From JBBATK01 sp044224515 (GTDB taxonomy: Bacteria > Bacteroidota > Ignavibacteria > Kapaibacteriales > NICIL-2), in the NCBI GenBank assembly GCA_044224515.1, contig JBGAKH010000009.1, positions 124,001 to 188,000 of the forward strand: a stretch of 64,000 nt of DNA. The letters run 5' to 3'. Within the stretch, counting starts at the first letter, position 1, and every line of letters begins with the position of its first letter. The notes beneath the pieces are model-generated. The model did not search any database, was not told the origin of the DNA, and saw nothing but the letters and a program-made list of their open reading frames with translations. Both the position numbers and the translations under genes were made by a program. This document shows, in pieces, positions 18,352 to 25,706 of the stretch.

Positions 18352-19659
18352 ATGCTCACCGATCTGGGCCTCACCATTCTTCTTGTCTTTTTTAACGGCT
18401 TTTTTGTCGCTGCAGAGTTTGCCATGGTGAAAGTCCGAGCTTCTCAACTTGAGCTGCTCGTGCGCAGTGGAAGCTTTTTTGCCCGTTTTGCCCAGGTCAT
18501 CAATTCCAATCTGAACGGATTTCTATCCGCAACGCAGCTTGCAATCACGCTTACAAGTCTTGGTCTTGGTTGGTTCGGAGAACGTATTGCTGCCGGAACG
18601 GCGATACTGATCAGCCGAAACATGCAGCTAGATCTTTCCGATGCGATGGTCCATACAATAGCTCTACCCCTAAGTTTTTCCTTTATCACTTTCCTTCATA
18701 TTGTCTTCGGCGAGTTAATTCCGAAAGCGGTGGCTATTCGGAGAACGGAGACGGCAGTTCTAACGGCGGCTATTCCTCTGAGGGTTTTCGAGTTTGTTTT
18801 TCGTCCGGCAATTTGGATCCTGTCACGGTTTGCTGACATGGTCCTTGCGCTCATCGGAATTGACCCTAGTCAGGAACACGAACTGCATTCGCCCGAAGAG
18901 ATTCGCTTTTTGTTGGAAGAAAGTCGCGAGAGCGGTGCCTTGGCCGACGATGAGCACGAGCTTATTGAAAACGTCTTTGATTTTAAAGAGACAGAAGTCA
19001 GACAGATCATGGTGCCACGTCCGAAGATCGCAGCAATCGATGCAGCAATGCCAAGCGCTAAAATCATCGACAAAGTTATTGACGAAGGATACTCACGTCT
19101 GCCGGTGTACTCAGGAACCATTGACAATATCATTGGAGCAGTCTTTTCCAAAGACCTACTGGCGCTGGTATCCTATAGTTCCGTCGTCATTCTACAAGAC
19201 GTTATGCATCCGGCCATCTTCGTCCAGGAACATGAGAAGATCTCCAATCTTCTACGTCGCATGAAGAAAGAACGCTTCCATCTTGCAGTTGTACTCGATG
19301 AGTTTGGAGGCACCGCCGGGGTGGTGACCTTGGAAGACGTAATAGAGGAGATCGTTGGAGAAATACAAGACGAGCATGACGATGAAACGCAACCGGTTGA
19401 AGAGCGAAGCTCCGAGTTTTTTGTCAACGCCGCGACGGCTATTTCCGATCTGAACGAACACCTACCCTATGCACTCCTTGAGAGTGAAGAGTACGACACC
19501 CTTGGTGGCTTGTTAAACAGCATCGCAGGACATATACCCCAAGCCGGCGAAGAGTTCCGCATTCCTGGTTATCAAGCAATAGTTGTCGAAGCAACCAAGC
19601 GAACCGTTGTCAAGGTGCGACTACACCGAGACCCTAGCACCGACCTAAAGCTTGAATAA
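18352..19659 (+). CDS. CNNM/CorC-HlyC family membrane protein
   Basis: 435 residues. An N-terminal CNNM (DUF21) membrane domain has several helices (about 1-190) and contains FFVAAEFAMVKVR and the signature ELIPKAVAIRR. It is followed by a CBS pair (about 205-330; QIMVPRPKIAAID, LDEFGGTAGVVTLEDVIEEIVGEI) and a C-terminal CorC/HlyC domain (about 350-430). The family is linked to magnesium and divalent-cation efflux, although many members are annotated as hemolysin-like without proof. It is monocistronic with its own TATATTTG promoter and a T-less palindrome after it. Confidence 0.9.
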   Translation: MLTDLGLTILLVFFNGFFVAAEFAMVKVRASQLELLVRSGSFFARFAQVINSNLNGFLSATQLAITLTSLGLGWFGERIAAGTAILISRNMQLDLSDAMVHTIALPLSFSFITFLHIVFGELIPKAVAIRRTETAVLTAAIPLRVFEFVFRPAIWILSRFADMVLALIGIDPSQEHELHSPEEIRFLLEESRESGALADDEHELIENVFDFKETEVRQIMVPRPKIAAIDAAMPSAKIIDKVIDEGYSRLPVYSGTIDNIIGAVFSKDLLALVSYSSVVILQDVMHPAIFVQEHEKISNLLRRMKKERFHLAVVLDEFGGTAGVVTLEDVIEEIVGEIQDEHDDETQPVEERSSEFFVNAATAISDLNEHLPYALLESEEYDTLGGLLNSIAGHIPQAGEEFRIPGYQAIVVEATKRTVVKVRLHRDPSTDLKLE

Positions 19660-19973
19660 ACGCCGACAGTACCAAGAAACATTTGATTAAGGCGCAGCGC
19701 AGCTGCGCCTTAAAGATGAACTCCTGTTCGACTGCATCACTAGAACCGCTGCATAGCCGTCACTCACCTGACTCTCAATCCTGCTAAAATTCTGTTAATG
19801 CCGCAACTTTCGTAAATGAAACTACGTAGGGAAATAGGCTGCATCGAGTGAGGAAGTTCGTTCCCGCTCATAGAAGCCGCTAAGCTAGTCCATGCAGCCG
19901 AACCTCGTTCCCACTGCCATGCTTTGGAGCGTAATAACCATACTCATTCGCCATCTATCACAAGGATCGTATC
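19660..19973. other. Intergenic region, 314 bases
   Basis: Contains the palindrome at 19687-19713 and the sequence leading to the IS630 remnant. I looked for terminal inverted repeats matching sequence after 20522 and saw none by eye. No RNA gene was seen. Confidence 0.4.
19687..19713 (+). terminator. Perfect palindrome, T-less terminator candidate
   Basis: A 12-bp perfect stem (TTAAGGCGCAGC with GCTGCGCCTTAA) around a GCA loop, 27 bases after the CorC/HlyC stop. No T-run on either strand. Confidence 0.5.
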
Positions 19974-20522
19974 ATGCCTGCAACGCGTAAGTACAGAGTG
20001 GACCTAAGTGAGCAAGAGCAACAGCGACTTCATGAGATTACACGGCGTGGAAAAGTAGCTGCTCGAACAATTACGCGCGCTCGCATACTCTTACTGAGTT
20101 ACGAAGGGCTAAGCGACGATCACATCCTGAAGGTCTTAGGTGTGGGCAGTGCGACTCTAACCAGAGTTAGAAGACGGTATGTGACAGAAGGACTTGATGC
20201 AGCACTGCACGAACGACCGCGTCCGGGTGCTCGTCCAAAGATGAAGCAAGAACATGTTGACGCCCTTCAAGCGCTACTGTCGACGCCTCCGCCGGAGGGT
20301 CAAAAGCAGTGGTCGCTGCGCTTACTTGCTGCGCATCTGGTAGAGCAACACCATGTCGAGCGAATAAGTCACGAAACCATTCGGTCCACTCTGCAAAAGT
20401 CGAAGAAGACACAGCTGCTATACAGTGTAGGGACTAAATTGCAGGATGACACAACCAGATCATCGCGACCAGGAGGACCTCACATCGTCCACCCACAAAT
20501 CTCTCTACGAGACCACGAGTAG
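19974..20522 (+). pseudogene. IS630-family transposase remnant (N-terminal HTH part)
   Basis: 182 codons. The first ~135 residues are the paired helix-turn-helix N-terminus of IS630-type transposases: RRGKVAARTITRARILLLS, GVGSATLTRVRRRYVTEGLD, ALHERPRPGARPKM and ERISHETIRSTLQKSKK. After that point the sequence stops resembling the family, and the whole DDE catalytic domain is missing from all frames I could read downstream. The frame ends inside the 5' part of the purine nucleoside phosphorylase frame. Most likely it is the decayed 5' end of an insertion element; a domesticated DNA-binding protein is the alternative. Confidence 0.65.
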
Positions 20523-21438
20523 TCCGTGTTCGCTCGACCTTCAAACTGACTTTTCAGACACGCTTCACACACAGACAGAACGAGTGCCTCGGAATTCCTT
20601 GGCACGCCATCTGTGCATCGACCCCAATACCCACCTCAAATCAACTAAAGAACTTACTCAGGGCATCCGAGAACGTTGGCCTCAACGTTTTGACTGCGCG
20701 CTCGTAGCTGGATCCGGTATCCATGAAGCCCTGAGTTCCTTTGAACGCTGTGACCATGTTTCCTATGTCGATATTCCCGGCCTCAACGCTTCGCACGTAG
20801 TTGGCCATGTTAACCGTTTGGAATGGAGACGGATCGCGGGGTTGAATGTCTTGGTTTTTAGTGGTCGATTTCATCGTTATGAGGGAAATGAGTTGGATGC
20901 GGTCATCGTACCAATCAGCATCTGTTATGGACTTGGTATACCGTCTGTCATACTGACCAATGCAGCCGGAGGTTTAAATCGCGACTTCCATGCTACCGAC
21001 ATTATGCTCTGTGAAGATGTGTTGAACATGAGTTTTGTCTCGGTTCATAGCACACAAAGACAGACACGACCCTCGTTGATAGACTCGACTTGGCTTCGAG
21101 CTGTTCGAAAAGCCTTGGGAGAGCGACCATGGCTGCGGAGCGGAGTATACTGCAGTGTAAGCGGTCCTTCTTACGAAACCAGAGCGGAGATTGGGATGTT
21201 CGCTAGATTTGCAGATGCAATCGGGATGAGCACGATTCACGAACTTCAAGCAGCGGCAGCCTTAGGTCTTCAAGCCATTGCGTGTTCCGTCATTACCAAT
21301 GTAGTGCGGGCTGATGAAGTTGTTGCGCTCCAGCATGCCGAAGTTGTCGAAAACGCACGCATCGCAGCATCACAGATGGCGCTAGTCATTGAAGCGTGCT
21401 GTCAAGTATTGTCGTCGAACGTTCAGAATAATGAGTAG
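20446..21438 (+). CDS. Purine nucleoside phosphorylase
   Basis: Phosphorolysis of inosine/guanosine-type nucleosides in purine salvage. Family I trimeric-PNP motifs are present: ALVAGSGIHEAL, FSGRFHRYEG, ILTNAAGGLN, SVSGPSYETRAEIGMF, DAIGMSTIHE and SVITNVV. The usual MSTVPE is MSTIHE, a change next to the purine site. About 63 residues precede the homology when the ATG at 20446 is used, and this stretch overlaps the IS630 remnant. A GTG at 20584 would give 284 residues, close to the family norm, and may be the true start. No convincing ribosome site precedes either. The promoter may have been changed by the insertion. Confidence 0.85.
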   Translation: MTQPDHRDQEDLTSSTHKSLYETTSSPCSLDLQTDFSDTLHTQTERVPRNSLARHLCIDPNTHLKSTKELTQGIRERWPQRFDCALVAGSGIHEALSSFERCDHVSYVDIPGLNASHVVGHVNRLEWRRIAGLNVLVFSGRFHRYEGNELDAVIVPISICYGLGIPSVILTNAAGGLNRDFHATDIMLCEDVLNMSFVSVHSTQRQTRPSLIDSTWLRAVRKALGERPWLRSGVYCSVSGPSYETRAEIGMFARFADAIGMSTIHELQAAAALGLQAIACSVITNVVRADEVVALQHAEVVENARIAASQMALVIEACCQVLSSNVQNNE

Positions 21439-21524
21439 TCCGGCTTGTCGACACAGTGCGTAGGGAGGCGCGGTGTCGAATCAATTGTTCATAGCACAGT
21501 TTTGTAAAACCCTTCTGAAGTAGT

Positions 21525-22112
21525 ATGCACGTAGATTGGATTATTGCCGGTTTGGGAAATCCGGGGCCGAAGTATGAGTGGACCAGACATAATATTGGGT
21601 GGATGGTGTGCGCGGAGATCTTGCAACGGCAGAAAGCCGGCCTTGTTCCGGGAAAGGGTGAATACTACTCGGCATCTTTACGTATCCGTGGCAAATCAGT
21701 TCTGCTTATGTTGCCCACAACGTATATGAACTTGTCGGGTACAGCCATCGTCAAGGCGATGGGACAGTATGAAGTAAAAGCTGAAAATGTTATCATCGTT
21801 GTTGATGAGTTTAATTTTCCGGTTGGAAAAGTGCATGTACGTCAAGGCGGTTCGGATGGGGGACACAATGGCACGCACTCGGTTATCCAGGAACTTAAAA
21901 CAGAGAAGTTCTGGCGCATGCGATGCGGGATCGACAAGAAGTTTGGTATGGGAGAGCTCGTGGATTATGTCTTACGAGAATTCTCATCCGATGAGATCCA
22001 GGCACGCGACGCAATGATCAAGCGAGCCGCCGATGCCGTTGAATTGATCATGAAAGCGGGGATTTCCAGAGCAATTTCGGATATCAATTCAGACAAAGAT
22101 CCACTGCTGTAG
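21525..22112 (+). CDS. pth: Peptidyl-tRNA hydrolase
   Basis: Releases tRNA from prematurely dropped peptidyl-tRNA. 195 residues, the normal length. Motifs: GLGNPG (residues 9-14), catalytic His22 in TRHNIG, the asparagine-bearing TYMNLSG, VDEFNFPVGKVHVR with the catalytic aspartate, and GGSDGGHNGTHSVIQEL. The next gene begins 32 bases later on the same strand, so the two may be co-transcribed. Confidence 0.95.
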   Translation: MHVDWIIAGLGNPGPKYEWTRHNIGWMVCAEILQRQKAGLVPGKGEYYSASLRIRGKSVLLMLPTTYMNLSGTAIVKAMGQYEVKAENVIIVVDEFNFPVGKVHVRQGGSDGGHNGTHSVIQELKTEKFWRMRCGIDKKFGMGELVDYVLREFSSDEIQARDAMIKRAADAVELIMKAGISRAISDINSDKDPLL

Positions 22113-22144
22113 AATAGAGGTTTATCACCATTTAGGTATCGAGT

Positions 22145-23374
22145 ATGAGTCGTGGAGCTGTTGTAGCATGGCAAAGCACAGTGTTGATGTGCACCATTGT
22201 GCTTGCCCTTATCGTACCAATCCACCTTGTCATACCAAATCTTGTTGCGCCGAGCTTTGTACCGCTGATGTTGGTTATAAGCGCTATCTATTTGGCAGAT
22301 CTTATCAACGCCTATCGGCGCCACAAACGAAAAGGTGCTCCCTATTTTCAACGATACCTGAGACAGTGGTTGATCATTGACCTTGTATCGGTGCTGCCGT
22401 ATGCACTGATTTTTAATTGGCCCTGGCTCTCACTGCTTCAGTTTCTGAAGATTCTCCACGTCGGTTCGCGTATAAATGAGCGCATCAGGGAGTCTCCACG
22501 CTTCGCCTCAATACTGCGTTTGTCGCATTTCGCGTATATCATTCTTACCATTCTCAATTGGGTAGCCTGCTCACGTGCGTATTTGCATCCCATGCCACAG
22601 TATGGTGACATGGGTTACTATCTGCACTCGCTGTATTGGGCAACAACCGCACTTGCGAATGCCGGATTGTCCGGAGATGAACCCACGAGTAATATTGATT
22701 TGGTTTTTGCCGTGACGACTATGCTTACCGGCTTAGTTATGTATGGTTATTTGATTGGAAATATCGCGTCGCTACTGAATAAAATCGATCCGGCTCGAGT
22801 GCACCATGAGGAGACTCTCGAGAAAGTTCATGCCTTCATTCGCTATCGAAACCTGCCTCCTGAGCTTGAACATCGCATCAACAGTTATTATGCCTACGTT
22901 TGGGAGAAACGACTGGGCTACGACGAAACGAGTGTGCTGGCGGCCTTACCTCCCGGACTCAAAACTGAAGTCTCCATGTACCTTAAACGAGAAGTTCTCG
23001 AACGAGTCAATATCTTTCGCGACGCGAGCGAAGAGTTTATACGAGAAATCTCGATTTTCTTACATGCACAAATCGTGATGCCCGGTGATTATGTCTTCAA
23101 GATTGGCGACACGGCTCGTTCGATGTACTTCATTTCGAAAGGAGCTGTTGAGGTGCTATCGGGTGAGGGAGAAGTTCTCAGTGTTCTGCACGAAGGGGAG
23201 TTCTTTGGCGAGATGGCCTTGATTAGAAAACGCAAGAGAAACGCTTCGGTTCGAGCGCTAGTTCATTCCGACCTTTACGTTCTTGACGTGGCTTCTTTCG
23301 AACGTATTCTCGCTGAGCACGCCGAGTTTAAAAACCAGATTGAAGATGTCGTTAAGGAGAGAACAGCTTTCTAA
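22145..23374 (+). CDS. Cyclic-nucleotide-gated channel with unusual pore
   Basis: 409 residues. An N-terminal six-helix channel domain (about 1-215) is followed by a C-linker (HHEETLEKVHAFIRYRNLPPELEHRI) and a cyclic-nucleotide-binding domain (about 285-400). The phosphate-binding cassette FFGEMALIRKRKRNASVRA keeps the arginine that contacts the cyclic phosphate. The pore helix LYWATTALAN is followed by AGLSGDEP where potassium channels have VGYGD, so the GYG filter is missing. S4 has few regularly spaced arginines, suggesting ligand rather than voltage gating. The cation it conducts is therefore open. It sits 32 bases after pth. Confidence 0.82.
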   Translation: MSRGAVVAWQSTVLMCTIVLALIVPIHLVIPNLVAPSFVPLMLVISAIYLADLINAYRRHKRKGAPYFQRYLRQWLIIDLVSVLPYALIFNWPWLSLLQFLKILHVGSRINERIRESPRFASILRLSHFAYIILTILNWVACSRAYLHPMPQYGDMGYYLHSLYWATTALANAGLSGDEPTSNIDLVFAVTTMLTGLVMYGYLIGNIASLLNKIDPARVHHEETLEKVHAFIRYRNLPPELEHRINSYYAYVWEKRLGYDETSVLAALPPGLKTEVSMYLKREVLERVNIFRDASEEFIREISIFLHAQIVMPGDYVFKIGDTARSMYFISKGAVEVLSGEGEVLSVLHEGEFFGEMALIRKRKRNASVRALVHSDLYVLDVASFERILAEHAEFKNQIEDVVKERTAF

Positions 23375-23392
23375 GGGGTGTGGTGGTGTCTG

Positions 23393-24022
23393 CTAATCTT
23401 CTTCGATCACGGATCCGGCTCGAGCATTCGTCACTGAGTTAATGCTTTCAACGAAGGTCGGGATATCGGAGATCATGATTTTTAGCTCAAACTCGACCGC
23501 GTCACGGTAATCACTCTTGGTGTGCACCGAGTATTTTTCAATGAGGGGAAGTACGAGTTTTAAATCTTCGTATGTCGTAAAGACGCGAACCGTATGGGTT
23601 CGATAGACAGCTTTTTTGCTACAGGTCTGAAGCACTGTTTCGGCAGAATGGGCGTAGGCTCGAGCTAGATTTCCAACCCCGAGCTTTGTTTTTCCGAAAT
23701 ATCGGGTGACGACGACCAGAGTATCGCTGACCGCGTATTTTTGGATGGCAAAAAGGATAGGTTTTCCTGCACTACCGCCGGGCTCTCCATCGTCTACTGC
23801 GCGAAACACCAAACCATGTATGCCAAGTCGGTAGGCGTAACAATTGTGCGTGGCGTCGAAAAACTCCTTTTGGATTTCTTCCAGTTCTTCGAGCGCATGT
23901 TCCTTTGTTGCAATGGGAATAGCTGTCGCAATAAACTTCGATCCTCGTTCCTTGTACTCAATGCGGCTTTTATTTTCGATCGTGAAATAACGGTCTGTAT
24001 GCTCGGTGTCGGTCTCAACCAT
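23393..24022 (-). CDS. YigZ/IMPACT family protein
   Basis: 209 residues. The UPF0029/IMPACT N-terminal domain has RGSKFIATAIPI, DATHNCYAYRLG, DDGEPGGSAGKPIL and VVVTRYFGKTKLGVGNLARAY. A C-terminal DUF1949-like ferredoxin fold follows (VFTTYEDLKLVLPLIEKY). The biochemical role is uncertain in bacteria; a link to translation is suggested by the eukaryotic IMPACT relative. It converges on the channel gene and its start codon lies 14 bases from the divergent bshA start. Confidence 0.88.
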   Translation of the reverse strand: MVETDTEHTDRYFTIENKSRIEYKERGSKFIATAIPIATKEHALEELEEIQKEFFDATHNCYAYRLGIHGLVFRAVDDGEPGGSAGKPILFAIQKYAVSDTLVVVTRYFGKTKLGVGNLARAYAHSAETVLQTCSKKAVYRTHTVRVFTTYEDLKLVLPLIEKYSVHTKSDYRDAVEFELKIMISDIPTFVESINSVTNARAGSVIEED

Positions 24023-24036
24023 TAATCGTCTGGACT

Positions 24037-25167
24037 ATGAAAATCGGAATTGTTTGTTATCCAACATACGGCGGAAGCGGCGTTGTTGCAACTGAACTTG
24101 GTATGGAACTGGCCCGCAGAGGTCATCATGTGCACTTTATCACCTACGCGATGCCCTTCCGATTGGATCGGTTTCAGGAAAATGTGTTTTTTCACGAGGT
24201 CGAGATTCCCAGTTATCCCTTGATGGAGCATCAATTGTACACCCTCGCGCTAGCAGGAAAGATCATTGATGTCGTTCAGTATGAGCAGCTGGACATCATT
24301 CACGTGCATTACGCGATACCACACGCGGTGAGCGGATATCTAGCCAAGCAGATTATTGGTGCGAAGACCCCCATCAAAATGTTGACGACTTTGCACGGAA
24401 CTGACATTACGCTTGTTGGACTTGAGCCAACCTTTCTTCCACTGGTGAAGTTTTCTCTTGAGCAATCCGATGCCATTACTGCTGTATCCGGCCATTTGAG
24501 AGAAAAAACCAATCAAAGCTTTACTCCTCGCAAGGACATCAGAGTTATCCCAAATTTTGTGGACACGAGTATTTTTAGCCGCAGTGAAGCCCGCTGTGAT
24601 GCAATGCGCAATCGTCTTTCAAAACCCGGTGAAAAAGTCCTTATGCACTGCTCGAATTTCCGCAGTGTGAAGCGTGTTCAAGATACCATTCGAATTCTCC
24701 AAGAAGTGCGAAAGAGCATCGATGCGCGCCTGGTCCTCATAGGTGATGGCCCCGAACGTGCCGATACCGAACGACTCAGTCGTGAACTTCAAGTCAGCGA
24801 TCACGTGACTTTCCTTGGCAAGCAGAACGCGCTGGCTGAGATTTTGTCGGCCGCCGATCTCTTTCTACTGCCTTCCCAATCGGAGAGTTTTGGTCTCTCT
24901 GCCTTGGAAGCAATGTCATGTCACGTTCCTGTGGTCGCCTCGAACGTAGGCGGAATTCCTGAGTTGGTTACGCATGGTGAGAACGGATACATTGCGGAAA
25001 TCGGAGACGTGCAACGCATGGCAAAGTATGCGGTGGAACTTCTCGGTAGCCCTAAGCGCTGGGCTGCCTTTAGCGAGAAGGCTCGACAATCCGCCGTCGA
25101 GAATTTTGATGTCAACCGCGTAGTTCCACAATATGAGGCTCTCTATTCAGAGGTCGTGTCGATCTAA
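24037..25167 (+). CDS. bshA: N-acetyl-alpha-D-glucosaminyl L-malate synthase
   Basis: First step of bacillithiol synthesis: transfers GlcNAc from UDP-GlcNAc to L-malate. A 376-residue GT4 glycosyltransferase with the BshA-typical start MKIGIVCYPTYGGSGVVATE, then HFITYAMPFRLDRF, YPLMEHQLYTLALAGKI, TLHGTDITLVG and the GT4 donor site LLPSQSESFGLSALEAMSC. Bacillithiol is the low-molecular-weight thiol in many Firmicutes and Bacteroidota. Other bsh genes are not in the window. Divergent from yigZ by 14 bases, so its promoter probably lies within yigZ (TATTTTCG near 23967 is a candidate). Confidence 0.92.
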   Translation: MKIGIVCYPTYGGSGVVATELGMELARRGHHVHFITYAMPFRLDRFQENVFFHEVEIPSYPLMEHQLYTLALAGKIIDVVQYEQLDIIHVHYAIPHAVSGYLAKQIIGAKTPIKMLTTLHGTDITLVGLEPTFLPLVKFSLEQSDAITAVSGHLREKTNQSFTPRKDIRVIPNFVDTSIFSRSEARCDAMRNRLSKPGEKVLMHCSNFRSVKRVQDTIRILQEVRKSIDARLVLIGDGPERADTERLSRELQVSDHVTFLGKQNALAEILSAADLFLLPSQSESFGLSALEAMSCHVPVVASNVGGIPELVTHGENGYIAEIGDVQRMAKYAVELLGSPKRWAAFSEKARQSAVENFDVNRVVPQYEALYSEVVSI

Positions 25168-25218
25168 ATACTATGGGCTTCGGGTCTGCAGTGTTTTTGT
25201 GTTTTTGCTTCGTAGATG

Positions 25219-25264
25219 CATTCTGCGTAGGTACCGGCTAATCTGCGGAATGAACATTAGCCGG
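25219..25264 (+). ncRNA. Overlapping-helix RNA element downstream of bshA
   Basis: CCGGCTAAT (25234-25242) pairs perfectly with ATTAGCCGG (25256-25264). CATTCTGCG (25219-25227) pairs with TGCGGAATG (25244-25252), which is the loop of the first hairpin. The two nine-pair helices (the second with two G-U pairs) interleave as in an H-type pseudoknot or exclude one another as in a switch. It starts 52 bases after the bshA stop and could also simply be a 3' end structure. Confidence 0.35.
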
Positions 25265-25431
25265 ACAAGGGTGTCTTATCGATTGAAAGTTCGTCATGAG
25301 AGCTACTTTAGGTTGATTCAGGGACATTTGGGTGCATTGCCGGCACATCCGGGTTGGAAATAGTGATGCGGGACTAACTCAACCATGCAATTTTTGCCCA
25401 AAATTGGACAATTCGAGACTTCTCTTTGCCT

Positions 25432-25451
25432 GGGCTGCGCATGCGCAGCCC
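25432..25451. repeat. Perfect 20-base palindrome
   Basis: GGGCTGCGC-AT-GCGCAGCCC, extended by two further pairs across a T-T mismatch (25429-25454). Intergenic, with no T-run directly after it. Confidence 0.6.
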
Positions 25452-25706
25452 TGGAATAAAAGACTAATAGACCTGTCTTGAGAAAGCTCGCAGCGCACAG
25501 TATTTTCTTTGCCAAAAAGGGGAAATATGTCGCAAGGGGAGAGTTTTTGCGGGGATATACGGAGCTAATCGGGCAACTCAACGTGTGAAATCCGTAGGAT
25601 TACTCACCAACTCGGTTTGGGGTCGGGGCTACTTTGATCATAGACAATTGATCAAGTGAGTTTCATGACGTGCCTGAGGATATGGCACGAACGCTGTTGG
25701 AGTTTT

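Larger units (their letters stand above)
25168..25706. other. Intergenic region, 539 bases
   Basis: Contains a structured element (25219-25264), a 20-base perfect palindrome (25432-25451), and two TTGATCA copies at 25634-25640 and 25648-25654 forming an inverted pair just before the large T9SS gene, a possible operator. No supported coding sequence. Confidence 0.5.
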
